From the NCBI GenBank assembly GCA_023391415.1, contig JAEWAY010000011.1, forward strand, positions 62,001-126,000: a DNA stretch of 64,000 nucleotides, read 5' to 3'. The notes beneath the pieces were generated by a model, which made no database searches, was not told the origin of the DNA, and was given only the letters and a program-made list of their open reading frames with translations. The first letter of the stretch is position 1. The number at the start of each line of letters is the position of its first letter. This stretch comes from Bacteroidota bacterium. GTDB taxonomy: Bacteria; Bacteroidota; Bacteroidia; Cytophagales; Cytophagaceae. Positions 17,670 through 27,359 of the stretch are shown here, in pieces. The position numbers were made by a program, and so were the translations under genes.

Positions 17670-20600
17670 AGTGTCGTTGTTCTAAAAGTTGCTCTTAGTG
17701 ATTGTCTCGCAGGTGCTTCCACTATCTGTATGCTATTGTGGTCTTCCGCGAGGCCTGAAGCCGCTATTTGAGGGGAAGCCGCGCCTGAAGTATATTTTCT
17801 CTCGCTTTTTATCCACTCCGCCTGTGAAGCGATTGTCGTAAACTGAAAAAAATGGGCGAGCCTGATGGTGAGATCCGGAAAATGAAGTTTGAAGTACATC
17901 TGTAATTCGGGGATGAGCAGAGAATTGCCCCCTTCATCGAAAAAAGTCCTGTCGGTACTTAACGCTGGCTTTCCCAATGTTTTTTCCCAAATGGAAGCGA
18001 TTGTCGTTTCTGTTTCATTCATTACAGAGACTGATTGGGTGACCAATGGCTTAATGTCTTCGCCATCGGTGAATAACCGGTGCCGGTCAATTTTGCCATT
18101 AGGCAATAAAGGCATAGCTTCTCTGCTATAAAAAGAACCGGGAATCATATAGGCGGGAAGTATATTTTTTAAATACGCCCGCAGGTCATCCAGTATAAGG
18201 CCTTTATTGACATGTCGGGGGATGATCAGCGCTTTTAGTTCATCGACGCCGGCAGCCGACTTTACGGTAGCTACACAGCAATCCGCTATATCAGGATAAG
18301 TCTTTAGCGCGTGTTCGATTTCCTTCAGTTCAATTCTGTATCCCCGTATTTTTATCTGGTGGTCGTTTCTGCCAAGATAATATAAGGCGCCGTCAAGAGA
18401 GAAGCGTGTCAGATCGCCTGTTTTGTATAGTCTTTGTTCGGGGATAGAAGGAGTATTGATTGGTATAAACTTTTCGCTGGTCAGTTCCGGCTGATCCAGA
18501 TAGCCATTGGCCAGGCAGACTCCCGCTATGTGCAGCTCGCCGACAGCGCCGGGTGGCACCCGGTTTAAGTGTTCATCCAGTATATACAACCTGATATTGT
18601 CAATAGGCTTGCCTATGGAGATATCCCCAGGATCGGTGATCTGGCTTATGGTGGCTTCTACGGTTGCTTCCGTAGGACCATACATGTTCCAGAGTTCTAC
18701 TCCGGTCTTCAGGATTTTTCCGGCGAGTTCGGCGGGTATGGCCTCTCCCGTCGTAAAAACCTTTTTAAGGCATGTGCTTCTATCCCAGCCGGCTTTTAAC
18801 AATAGTTTGAATGTGGTAGGGGTGCCCTGTAGGAGTGAAACTTTTCGTTGTTCGATAAGGGCGTTGAGGTCTTCGCCGCTTTTTTGGTCGTTTTCATTGG
18901 CTATGTATACAGTGGAGCCGCTTAAAAGAGGAACGATGATTTCGGTAACGGCGATGTCGAATGAGATGGTGGATACCGCCAGCATTGTGTCGTCCGCTTG
19001 TATCCCGGCGTGTTTCGCTATTGTCAGATGATAGTTTAGCAGCCCCTCGAAGGCCACTGCCACGCCTTTGGGTTTGCCGGTAGAGCCGGAGGTATAGATG
19101 ATATATACCGGGTCTTGGCTGGCGTAAGAGCCGGGAGTCAATGGCGTATTGGAAGACTCGGACAACAGATCTTCGATGGCGATTAACCGGAGGCTCTCAT
19201 GGGACTTTTTCAGATTTGATGAGGAAAGCAGAATATCTGGTTTGGAGTGTTCCAGAATATAGCGTAGTCTGGACTCCGGCAGGTCCGGATCTAAAGGAAT
19301 ATAGGTAGCGCTCAGATAAAAACACGCGAACATCGCTATGGGTATAGTCTGATTTCTGGGTAGCAACAGGCCAATCCGGCTTCCTTTCCGGATGCCTTTG
19401 CCGGCCAAAGCCTGAGCCAGACTCTGAATCTGACGGTCCAGTTCTTTGTAGGTAAGTATCATGTCTCCGGTTACTATCGCGGGTTTGCCGGCAAACCTGT
19501 CTGCTATGCCGGAGAAAATGGAAATGAGGTTGTCGATTTCGGGAAGTGCCTGATGGTTTTGATTCCACTGATCAAGCAGGCGTTCTTCATGTTTCGTCAG
19601 ATGGAGCAATTCGCTGATCTCGGCATCGGGTTTTCGCGTACTTTTGTCAAGTATCTCGATGTAGCTGTCAACCAGTGCTCTGATAGTAGATTCCTTGAAT
19701 TTTTTCGCGTTGTATTTGGCAAGGAGCTTTAGGCCTGATTCAGTGGACAGGACTTCCAGAGTGAGATCACCGATGGTCGCCTGGTTTATTTCATAATATT
19801 GCTCTTCAAGAAGGTTGTGTTGAGCATTATGAATTTTCCAGTCCTGAAACAAAAAACACGTCTGGAAAGCGAGTGTATCTTCTTCCGTGCTCTGGCTCCT
19901 TATTATGTTTATGATTTCCGGAAATGGAATACTTTGGGTGGATAATAGCGCCGTTGTTTCCGCGGATATGATCGCGACGAACTTTTCAAAACTTTGTGCC
20001 GGGTCTACCTCGGTAAAGAACGGGAGCATGTTGGAGAAATACCCCAGCGCGTCTTCAAATTTTTCCTCCGGTCTGTTTAAAAAAGCCGTTCCTACAGTGA
20101 TTTTTCCTTGTCTGGTATATCGATGCAATACAATAAAATACACGGCAAGCATCAGGGAGTACTTGCTTATCTTTAATTTTTTCGCTTCTTCGTTGATTCG
20201 TTTTTCAATATTGACCGGGACGGATTCTACGAATATGCCAGGCGAGGCTTCGGAAGTCGAAGTAAAATCATAAGGAAGATTTAAACCTTCAAATATCCCT
20301 TTCTTTTGGGTCCAGATCCGTTGTAAATCTTGCCTGTCGATAGAGGACAGGTAGTTGCTCTCCCAATTGGCGAAGTCAAAATAAGCATATTCCCTCTGCT
20401 CCCGCGATACCTTGCCGCACGTGACCAGATCCTGGTAAAGCGCCTGTAACTCGCGGAGAAAAATCTGGCAGGACATTCCGTCAAAAATCAGATGAGATCC
20501 ATTTATAAACAGGGTCTTGTCGTTGTTTTCGTCTATGACCGCCTCCGCGGTAAACAGTGGTGAAAAATCGTCTAATGAATAGGGGATCCACGCTTTTTTT

Positions 20601-22837
20601 CGCAGATAGTCGATAGCGGAACCTTCGGTTGTGGTGGTAATTAATAAAGGAACTTTTTTCTCGGCGATGGTCAAAACAGGTTTTGTGTCAAGTTCCGAGA
20701 ATCTGGCTCTTAAGATGGGGAACAGATCTTGTATGGAAGCTATAGCCTGTTCCAGACATTTGAACTCTGTCTCCCGCTTCAGTCTAAAAGCAAGGGGAGT
20801 ATTGTATCGGAATGTATGTTTATTTCTTTCATAGTCAATCCAGAGTCCCAGTTGATTTATGGAAAGCGTACCTTCTGTGAGGACGCGGTTTTCTGTTGTT
20901 TTATGTTCTTCCTGACCTATGGCTTTTCGTTGAGCCAGCGTTGTGGAAAGTTTGGGCAGTGTCTCACAGGCGATGATTTCGGCAAGCTGTAAATTGGTGT
21001 TGAAGCGTTGGTTCACTCTTCGGGTTATCCGTATGAGCGCTATGGAGTCAAACTCCAGTAATGACAGGCTGGGGGCTTGTTTGGGAAACAGTTCCTGGAA
21101 GAGGGCTCGGAGCTCCATGTACGCGCTGTCTTTTTCAAGTTCCTTTTCATCGACGGCCGTATGAGGTATCCGGCTAACGTCTTTTCGGAATATTACGGAA
21201 AGTTTGTTTTGCAAAAAGGCCTGCTTGCACGCGTTCCGTTGTAGTTTTCCGCTTCCGGTTCTTGGTATGGATCCGGGTAATGTAAAGAGAATCTCGTCGA
21301 TCTTTATACCGTTTCGGATCAACACGGCGGAGGCCGCCAGTGTCGCCAGGCTTTCAGAATCTCCGACGGCGGGAGGAGACTCTATGACCGCGATGACATG
21401 TTCATTCGTATCGCCCCGGTCGATGGAGAAGACGGCCTTGGCTGTATCCCGGAGCGCGGCATGAGATTCTGACAGGGATACTTCGATATCCGCCGGATAA
21501 TGATTTTTTCCGTTTACAATGATGATCTCTTTGCTTCTGCCGGTAACAAAGAGTTCGCCTGTTTTGAAAAAGCCAAGATCGCCTGTTTTGAAATACCGCC
21601 AGCCGTTAATATTTATAAAAGCGCCTTCATTGTGTTCCTCCGACAGATATCGTTGAAACAGGGAGGGGCCGGATATGCAAATTTCTCCGATCTCGCCTTC
21701 CTTCGCTTCCAGATTGTTTTCGGGATTGATAATCACGATTCTTGTTCCGGCGATTGGTTTTCCGCAACCTGTTATAATTTTTTGTGGTGTCGTTACGGTT
21801 GCCGGTTCTATTTTTCCTTCGCTTAGTTTCGACAAGTCGAGTGGCAGGCCGGACGGGACTCCCTCGTGATGGACGCATATGGTCCCGGATTCGGACATGC
21901 CGTACATGGGCTTCAGAAAGTCTTTTCTTAAGCCATAGTGCTGAAAGGTGGAAAGAAAGCGGGAGTATGTTTCATAACTCACCGGCTCACCGGCTGAGAA
22001 AGCCGTAGAGAGGCCGCTGAGATCCAGATTCACTTGTTTGTGGCGTCCTTCTCTGGCTGTCAGGTCATAGCCGAAGTTGGGAGAGCCGGTATGAGTCGCT
22101 TTGTACGCGGATAGCAGCTCAGGCCAGATCAACGGGTTCGCGGCGAAATCGGAAGCGCTGAATAATACGGCTTCGGATCCTGATAGCGTCGGGTATATAA
22201 AGTTTACCAGCATGCCGAACGCGTGAAAGTGAGGTAGCCATGATACAGTTACGCTTTCAGGTGCATAGTTGAGAGCGCTGATTACGCCAAGGCCGTTCTG
22301 TATCAGATTTTCACGCGTCAGGATCACGCCTTTGGGGGCTGACACGGAACCGGAAGTAAACAGATAGCACGCGGCTCCCGGAGTGCCTGAAGCGTTGGAG
22401 CCCGGGGTTATAGCCAGTTCGTCAAGTGTAAAAATGGAAAACTCGTGAAGGTTTTCATTGATCTGGTCCCTGATCGCCGCTGTAGTGATGATTACAGCGT
22501 GATCAATTAACCTAGCGATGTTTCGTATCTGGGCGTAAAACGGGGGATTGTTTGTCAGAGTGGCCGGTAATGGTAGCGGAATGGCTGTTTTGCCTGCTAC
22601 AAGCGTACTCCAAAAAGCGCGGATATAATCCATGCCGGAAGGGAACAGCAGGATGATTCCTGTTTTTTCCGCCAGTGAGTGGATCGCTTCCGCGTGACCG
22701 GAGGCGATCTGGAAAAGCCGGGCGTAGGTCAGCGATTCAACGTCCATACCTTCCGAGACAAAGGTATACGCCTTTTTATATGGTGTTTTCTCCGCCTGAT
22801 TCCTTAGGATATCGGATAGAGACTGATTGAAATCCAT
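17666..22837 (-). CDS. Loading NRPS: acyl-AMP ligase-ACP-C-A-PCP
   Basis: This 1723-residue protein starts the assembly line. Residues 1-560 form a FAAL-type acyl-adenylate ligase (TSGSVSAPKG at 161-170, YGMSESG 312-318, KTGD 417-420). It is followed by an ACP (Ser598 in EFDS, with Phe before Asp-Ser instead of Gly-Leu), a condensation domain (about 655-1080) and an adenylation domain (about 1105-1590; YTSGSTGKPKG 1248-1258, YGPTE 1386-1390, A10 Lys1582). A PCP ends it (Ser1639 in GGNS). The C motif is SHLIFDG, so the catalytic second His782 is kept and the first His is Ser. The A-domain specificity positions read by eye as D,I,T,Q,F,T,M,V,E; Asp first implies an alpha-amino acid, but I do not recognise the rest. 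FAAL domains usually load fatty acids; loading of 4-aminobenzoate is an alternative suggested by neighbours. Confidence 0.92.
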   Translation of the reverse strand: MDFNQSLSDILRNQAEKTPYKKAYTFVSEGMDVESLTYARLFQIASGHAEAIHSLAEKTGIILLFPSGMDYIRAFWSTLVAGKTAIPLPLPATLTNNPPFYAQIRNIARLIDHAVIITTAAIRDQINENLHEFSIFTLDELAITPGSNASGTPGAACYLFTSGSVSAPKGVILTRENLIQNGLGVISALNYAPESVTVSWLPHFHAFGMLVNFIYPTLSGSEAVLFSASDFAANPLIWPELLSAYKATHTGSPNFGYDLTAREGRHKQVNLDLSGLSTAFSAGEPVSYETYSRFLSTFQHYGLRKDFLKPMYGMSESGTICVHHEGVPSGLPLDLSKLSEGKIEPATVTTPQKIITGCGKPIAGTRIVIINPENNLEAKEGEIGEICISGPSLFQRYLSEEHNEGAFININGWRYFKTGDLGFFKTGELFVTGRSKEIIIVNGKNHYPADIEVSLSESHAALRDTAKAVFSIDRGDTNEHVIAVIESPPAVGDSESLATLAASAVLIRNGIKIDEILFTLPGSIPRTGSGKLQRNACKQAFLQNKLSVIFRKDVSRIPHTAVDEKELEKDSAYMELRALFQELFPKQAPSLSLLEFDSIALIRITRRVNQRFNTNLQLAEIIACETLPKLSTTLAQRKAIGQEEHKTTENRVLTEGTLSINQLGLWIDYERNKHTFRYNTPLAFRLKRETEFKCLEQAIASIQDLFPILRARFSELDTKPVLTIAEKKVPLLITTTTEGSAIDYLRKKAWIPYSLDDFSPLFTAEAVIDENNDKTLFINGSHLIFDGMSCQIFLRELQALYQDLVTCGKVSREQREYAYFDFANWESNYLSSIDRQDLQRIWTQKKGIFEGLNLPYDFTSTSEASPGIFVESVPVNIEKRINEEAKKLKISKYSLMLAVYFIVLHRYTRQGKITVGTAFLNRPEEKFEDALGYFSNMLPFFTEVDPAQSFEKFVAIISAETTALLSTQSIPFPEIINIIRSQSTEEDTLAFQTCFLFQDWKIHNAQHNLLEEQYYEINQATIGDLTLEVLSTESGLKLLAKYNAKKFKESTIRALVDSYIEILDKSTRKPDAEISELLHLTKHEERLLDQWNQNHQALPEIDNLISIFSGIADRFAGKPAIVTGDMILTYKELDRQIQSLAQALAGKGIRKGSRIGLLLPRNQTIPIAMFACFYLSATYIPLDPDLPESRLRYILEHSKPDILLSSSNLKKSHESLRLIAIEDLLSESSNTPLTPGSYASQDPVYIIYTSGSTGKPKGVAVAFEGLLNYHLTIAKHAGIQADDTMLAVSTISFDIAVTEIIVPLLSGSTVYIANENDQKSGEDLNALIEQRKVSLLQGTPTTFKLLLKAGWDRSTCLKKVFTTGEAIPAELAGKILKTGVELWNMYGPTEATVEATISQITDPGDISIGKPIDNIRLYILDEHLNRVPPGAVGELHIAGVCLANGYLDQPELTSEKFIPINTPSIPEQRLYKTGDLTRFSLDGALYYLGRNDHQIKIRGYRIELKEIEHALKTYPDIADCCVATVKSAAGVDELKALIIPRHVNKGLILDDLRAYLKNILPAYMIPGSFYSREAMPLLPNGKIDRHRLFTDGEDIKPLVTQSVSVMNETETTIASIWEKTLGKPALSTDRTFFDEGGNSLLIPELQMYFKLHFPDLTIRLAHFFQFTTIASQAEWIKSERKYTSGAASPQIAASGLAEDHNSIQIVEAPARQSLRATFRTTTL

Positions 22838-22897
22838 GTGTATTAAAAAAAATGTCCAAAAAACGGTTGAATGAAGAATGTTCTAAATAAATGAATC

Positions 22898-25036
22898 TTA
22901 CTGAATCAGGGTGTTTTCCGCCTGTCGCGCGCCGGATAAGGATGTTTCGTTGTCCGGCCGCGGGTCGCTTATTATGTAGTTTTCAAATTTACCATACTTC
23001 GTGAGGCAGATCGCCCGCTTCAGCGCGTACGCTTTGACCATGATTTCATTGTATTCATCTTCGGGATCCGACTCGGAAATGATCGCGCCTCCACTGCCGA
23101 ACGATAGTTCTTCCTTTAGCTCATGGTTTACAATGGTGCGGATGGCTATATTGAAATCGGCCGAGCGGTCCGTTGAAAAATAGCCGATGCAGCCTGTATA
23201 TACGCCCCGGGGCCGCTTTTCCAGTTTGTCGATGATTTCCATAGTACGCTTTTTGGGCGCTCCTGTAATGGAACCTCCCGGAAACGCGGCCTTGAGCACG
23301 TCTACCGCGGAAATACCTTTGCGCAGCCGGCCTTCTATGACGGACGACATCTGGAGTACGGTCGCGTATTCGGTGATTTTCATAAAGTCGGCTACGTCTA
23401 CCGAACCTTTATCGCAGCATATGGCCAGATCGTTTCGGATCAGATCGATGATCATTAAGAGTTCGGAATGGTCCTTCTCGCTATTGGAAAGACTATTCCG
23501 AATCGCCTCGGTTTCAAGGGCGGAGTCTCCCTTGAGTCGGGTGCCTTTTATTGGTTCGCTCTTTATTTTTCCCTCCGGGTCAATAGTGATGAAACATTCC
23601 GGCGAGGAGCTTAATATGGCCGTTTCGGGTAGTTGAATAAAGGCGGAGTAAGGTGCCGGATTGGTCATACGGAGTACTTTGTAGAGCTCAAAGGAGTCTA
23701 TTTTATCCTTGACTACGAATTCATTGGATAGACATACTTCATAAGTTTCTCCGTTTTTCAGATACTCTTTTATTCGGTAGATATTGTCGATGTATTCTTC
23801 TTTTGACTGGGAAGCGTGTAGCTCTGGCTCGGGACCATTAAAAAAATAGTCTGATTTCGAAAATACCGGTTTGGAATTGGGGGCGATCGCGTTTACGCGT
23901 GTTACCATATCGCCTACCCATTGTATCGCGGTCTCTTCGTTTTCTGTCAGATGGCATAGGCAAAGTTTGTTTTCGAGGTGATCAAAGGCCAGAAACCTGT
24001 CTACCCAGAATAGTACGACTTCGGGATATTCCGAGGGGTATTTTCGGAGATCGCTGGTGACACGTGTGGTGGTCTCATATCCAAAGTACCCGACAAACCC
24101 GCCTTTAAACGGAACTTCCGAGGCGTTGGGCTCCAGTTCCTGATTGAGCAGGTATTCTTTTATGAGACCAAACAGGTCGTCGCTCGCCCTATGAGCCCTG
24201 TCGATTTTTTCATTTTGGTTATTGACAAGCTCAATACATCCATTTTCAGACTTGATTACAAACTCGGGCAAGCCCATAAACGAATATCGGCCATTATAGC
24301 CTGGCATGCTGCTATCCAGCCAGAAAGCGTAGGGACTGTTTTTGTATAAAGTTTCGTAAATGGATTCAGGGTCTTTCCAGTCAATCTTGAACTCTTTGAA
24401 CTGGCTTCTGGTTCTCCCGATCTGATCGGGAAGTCGTCTGGTGTTTATCCAGCATTCGGTTATTCTCTTAAAATTCCGAAATAGTTCTTTGCCAAGGGGG
24501 GTTCCGATTGATTCGGGATGAAATTGCAAACCGAAAAAAGGCTTTTGGGAATGTTGCAGGCCCATAATAAGTCCATCGTCGACAGTCTCCGCGATATTCT
24601 TCAGCTCGGAGGGCAGGCTGTCCTTGTTTACGATAAGCGAATGATATCTCACTACTGATATGGTAGGCGGGAGGTGGTTGAATAGTGGCGAGTCCGCCAG
24701 CCTGACTTCCGAATATTTACCATGGACCTCTTTGGGGGCCCTTTCTACAACGCCTCCAAATTTTTTTCCGAGACACTGATGTCCAAGGCATATCCCAAGT
24801 ATGGGAACATCGGGAAACGCGTCGAATACGGCCATGCTCAATCCGACATCATCCGGGTTGTCGGGAGTGCCGGGCCCCGGAGAGATAACAATATTGTCAA
24901 AAGACAGTCCTGAAATACCCTTGATATCCAGCGCGTCGTTTTTAATCACGATAGGTTTTTCACCATTGATCTCCCATAAATACTGAAATATGATGTATGT
25001 ATAGGAGTCGTAATTATCAATTAGGAGCGTTACCAT
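22898..25036 (-). CDS. pabAB: Fused aminodeoxychorismate synthase (PabA-PabB)
   Basis: This enzyme converts chorismate and glutamine to 4-amino-4-deoxychorismate. Residues 1-195 are a class I glutamine amidotransferase (DNYDSYT, nucleophile Cys in GICLGHQ, HPES catalytic His/Glu). The remainder is a chorismate-binding domain. The active-site block reads PIKGTR, with the Lys typical of PabB, instead of the PIAGTR typical of anthranilate synthase TrpE, so I call it ADC synthase. The GATase-first fusion order is like PabAB proteins known from aromatic-starter antibiotic clusters. It sits 107 bases after the PPTase gene and 60 bases before the NRPS on the same strand, so it is probably co-transcribed with the assembly line. 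A purely folate role cannot be excluded. Confidence 0.88.
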   Translation of the reverse strand: MVTLLIDNYDSYTYIIFQYLWEINGEKPIVIKNDALDIKGISGLSFDNIVISPGPGTPDNPDDVGLSMAVFDAFPDVPILGICLGHQCLGKKFGGVVERAPKEVHGKYSEVRLADSPLFNHLPPTISVVRYHSLIVNKDSLPSELKNIAETVDDGLIMGLQHSQKPFFGLQFHPESIGTPLGKELFRNFKRITECWINTRRLPDQIGRTRSQFKEFKIDWKDPESIYETLYKNSPYAFWLDSSMPGYNGRYSFMGLPEFVIKSENGCIELVNNQNEKIDRAHRASDDLFGLIKEYLLNQELEPNASEVPFKGGFVGYFGYETTTRVTSDLRKYPSEYPEVVLFWVDRFLAFDHLENKLCLCHLTENEETAIQWVGDMVTRVNAIAPNSKPVFSKSDYFFNGPEPELHASQSKEEYIDNIYRIKEYLKNGETYEVCLSNEFVVKDKIDSFELYKVLRMTNPAPYSAFIQLPETAILSSSPECFITIDPEGKIKSEPIKGTRLKGDSALETEAIRNSLSNSEKDHSELLMIIDLIRNDLAICCDKGSVDVADFMKITEYATVLQMSSVIEGRLRKGISAVDVLKAAFPGGSITGAPKKRTMEIIDKLEKRPRGVYTGCIGYFSTDRSADFNIAIRTIVNHELKEELSFGSGGAIISESDPEDEYNEIMVKAYALKRAICLTKYGKFENYIISDPRPDNETSLSGARQAENTLIQ

Positions 25037-25143
25037 AAAATCTTCTTTTGAATTTAGTTGGTTTTAGTAAAAATGTGTCTTTGCCTATCGCGGAGGCCAT
25101 TGCTCAGCCTCTGGCCATTTTTAGAAGATGGAATCCCGCATTA

Positions 25144-25893
25144 TCACACGCGTATTTCATCGTATTTTAGATGATCGTCCATGTAGAGCAATCTTGTTTT
25201 TTGGGGGCTTAGTATTGTGATTACTTTTTCCTTACACATAAAACAGGTCGCCTTGTACTGGATAAAATGTTTAAAAGTAAAGTCGATAAAGCTATTCCGG
25301 ATAAGTTTTAATGTTTTTATTTCGAATATGTCAAGACCTGTTGTCAGACCAGTGCCGAGGACTTTGCCCAGACATTCTTTCGCGCTCCATATCGCGGTAA
25401 GTAATATGTTTTGATCCATATTGGAGGCTGGCGTCAGGAACTGGCGTTCATTGTCGGAAAGTAACGACAGAATCATTTCTGAATGATCGCCCTTCACTGT
25501 CTCAATGTCTATCGCCATTGGATGTTCTTCTTGAAAAGCGATGGCGATGGCCGCGTTTTCGCTATGTGAAATACTGACTCTGGTGTTGCTGATCAACGGG
25601 CTTTTTACTACGGGTTGGGTGAAAACTCCAGCCTGAATATATATGTCGGAGAGTTTGACGTCCTGGTGTAGTCTGGCTAAGGCCATCTTGGCGCAATACC
25701 GCCCTAATAAATAACTGGCTTTTCTACTATCGCTTCTGAATGCTTCCACTTGCTTTAGTTCTTCTAGATGTAAAAAATAGCTAAGGTTTGTGTATGTCGT
25801 CGGGCTGGTAGCGTCCGCGTAAAAAACCGATAATTGTAAATTGTTGTAGCCTTCACGAAAAATAGAAAATGGTAAATAAAATTCATTTGTCAT
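25144..25893 (-). CDS. Sfp-type 4'-phosphopantetheinyl transferase
   Basis: It transfers phosphopantetheine from CoA to the conserved Ser of carrier domains, here presumably the ten ACP/PCP domains encoded downstream. The family motifs are present: the magnesium-binding IDIETVK block and WSAKECLGKVLG (WxxKE...K). The N-terminal half carries the LLGRYCAK-like region of the Sfp/HetI type. I chose the ATG at 25893 (249 residues) over a TTG eight codons upstream. It is the first gene of the minus-strand biosynthetic operon. Confidence 0.9.
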   Translation of the reverse strand: MTNEFYLPFSIFREGYNNLQLSVFYADATSPTTYTNLSYFLHLEELKQVEAFRSDSRKASYLLGRYCAKMALARLHQDVKLSDIYIQAGVFTQPVVKSPLISNTRVSISHSENAAIAIAFQEEHPMAIDIETVKGDHSEMILSLLSDNERQFLTPASNMDQNILLTAIWSAKECLGKVLGTGLTTGLDIFEIKTLKLIRNSFIDFTFKHFIQYKATCFMCKEKVITILSPQKTRLLYMDDHLKYDEIRV

Positions 25894-25951
25894 AAATGCG
25901 CGCGATTTACCTGTCAATGTCTTTGTAAAACTTGTTGTCGTATATAGTAAT

Positions 25952-25967
25952 ATCGAACTTATTCGAT
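25952..25967. promoter_or_regulatory. Palindrome upstream of biosynthetic operon
   Basis: ATCGAA-CTTA-TTCGAT is a perfect 6-bp inverted repeat with a 4-base spacer, ending 59 bases before the PPTase start codon. Its size and position fit a dimeric regulator site, but no regulator gene is in the cluster and short palindromes occur by chance. Confidence 0.3.
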
Positions 25968-26254
25968 TAGTAAATAGCTGGATATAAATCGATAGAATGC
26001 GATTGATATTGTATTTAATATATACTTATCGTTCCATCCCGGTAATGGACCAGGGTGGAATATCTTTTTTGATAAAAAATCTTTTCTATGAAAGATGTAT
26101 AAACAAAATTAAATCCTGAATTCGCTGTCAAAGTTATCTTTCACCATAGGCGAAAGACCTTTTAGAGAATAATGGAAATAGTATAAAAATCCCAGTTAAG
26201 GATCCGAAATAGCTATTGAAAAATAAAAATCCTCTCTCAAAAAAGTGAAGATTA

Positions 26255-26287
26255 AAGCCGTTTGAACATTAAATAATCAAACGGCTT
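26255..26287. promoter_or_regulatory. 11-bp perfect hairpin between divergent genes
   Basis: AAGCCGTTTGA (26255-26265) pairs perfectly with TCAAACGGCTT (26277-26287) around an 11-base loop. It lies 134 bases before the gene at 26421 and away from any gene end, so an ordinary terminator role is not obvious. There is no immediate T-run on the plus side, and only a more distant one on the minus side. A regulatory or insulating role is possible. Confidence 0.4.
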
Positions 26288-26420
26288 ATGTTATTGTCTT
26301 TACTAAAATATCATTTTAATCAAATATTAACAGGTTGAAATATATTTGGTTATTAGCTTTTAAAAGTACGAAATTAATAAATACATTTGAAAACTAATTT
26401 TATATTTTTTTTTAACTTTC

Positions 26421-27347
26421 ATGAAAATTTATTTTTATTCATCCTTTATTTTTAACCGCTTGCTTAAAGGATATTTTCGTTTTCTTTTTCAAACGCTTTT
26501 GTATAAAAAGGACTCAAAGAGCTGGAAACTTTTAATAGAACGTCTGCGGCATCCTGCTGGTATTCCATATGCCATGTTCAACGCGCCAAGATGGAATACG
26601 CACGCCTTGATCGCGTCCTGTGGTCCCGTAGTCATAGACAGTTCCGTTTATATTGACACTGCTTCATTAAGCCGGCAGTGTACAAGCTGGACATTTATCG
26701 CGTACAAACTTCCCAATAATGAGACATCGGGAGTGCTTACATCAATTCATGTCGATAAGCCTCAGAATGTCATTTGTCTGGCAAGTGGGCGATATTCCCT
26801 GGTGATGAGATGTTATCAGCCTGTCTATCCCTTGATATTGCCAGCGATAGAAATTGACAGCAAGCGTGTTTCTATTGAGCAAAGAGTGATAAAAGAGCCG
26901 GTAGATTTATATCCTCCGGAAATATTGCATAGGAAAAGCCTCTTTTTCTCCTTCGCGCATCATTATTTACATGCCGCTTTTAAAAGTCATTTCGCAGTGA
27001 ATATGGATTTTATTGAAAGAGAATATCTTCCGGTAGGAAATCCCGAAACAACCTATAAGTTTGGAGCTTACAATAAAGGTCAGTTTCTTACTATTTTCCT
27101 TGATACTCAGGAAAAGGAGTTTCTGGCTTATATCACTTGTTATAATACAAGCAGTTTCCCTGTTTTTTCGGATCGTATTGATGTAAAGGCGAATGGCGTC
27201 TATTCAACCCCTGTATTTGATCGCGAGGGAACTTACCTTCTTCGGCTTATTCCTCTACATCGTAGAATAATCGCGGAAGATCTAAAGAACGCTATTGATG
27301 TAATTGTTGAAAATGAGATAAATATAGAGCGGATTCATCTTGTTTAG
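26421..27347 (+). CDS. Protein of unknown function in the PKS cluster
   Basis: I do not recognise this 308-residue protein. It begins with a basic and aromatic segment (RLLKGYFRFLFQTLLYKK) that could sit on a membrane, but it has no clear signal peptide or transmembrane helix. The middle contains a predicted beta-rich stretch and conserved-looking tryptophans and histidines (APRWNTHA; FAHHYLHAAF). It is the only plus-strand gene between the two minus-strand operons and converges on the BaeB-like hydrolase gene with only 12 bases between their ends. That suggests it belongs to the cluster, with function unassigned. Confidence 0.75.
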   Translation: MKIYFYSSFIFNRLLKGYFRFLFQTLLYKKDSKSWKLLIERLRHPAGIPYAMFNAPRWNTHALIASCGPVVIDSSVYIDTASLSRQCTSWTFIAYKLPNNETSGVLTSIHVDKPQNVICLASGRYSLVMRCYQPVYPLILPAIEIDSKRVSIEQRVIKEPVDLYPPEILHRKSLFFSFAHHYLHAAFKSHFAVNMDFIEREYLPVGNPETTYKFGAYNKGQFLTIFLDTQEKEFLAYITCYNTSSFPVFSDRIDVKANGVYSTPVFDREGTYLLRLIPLHRRIIAEDLKNAIDVIVENEINIERIHLV

Positions 27348-27359
27348 TCCGGTTATCCG

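Larger units (their letters stand above)
25918..26420. other. Divergent intergenic region of the cluster
   Basis: About 500 A/T-rich bases separate the PPTase operon from the oppositely oriented gene at 26421. I see no coding sequence. It contains two palindromes listed separately and should hold at least the promoter of the biosynthetic operon. I could not identify a convincing Bacteroidetes -33/-7 pair by eye. Confidence 0.6.

Noticed and set aside
22898..25036. Anthranilate synthase (TrpG-TrpE) for a tryptophan-derived building block
   Set aside because: The chorismate-binding active site reads PIKGT (PabB-type Lys) rather than PIAGT, and a PabC-like gene is nearby. No other trp genes are present.
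1163..25036. Flexirubin/aryl polyene cluster
   Set aside because: Modular KS-KR-ACP megasynthases with trans-AT do not match the dissociated FAS-like enzymes of that pathway.
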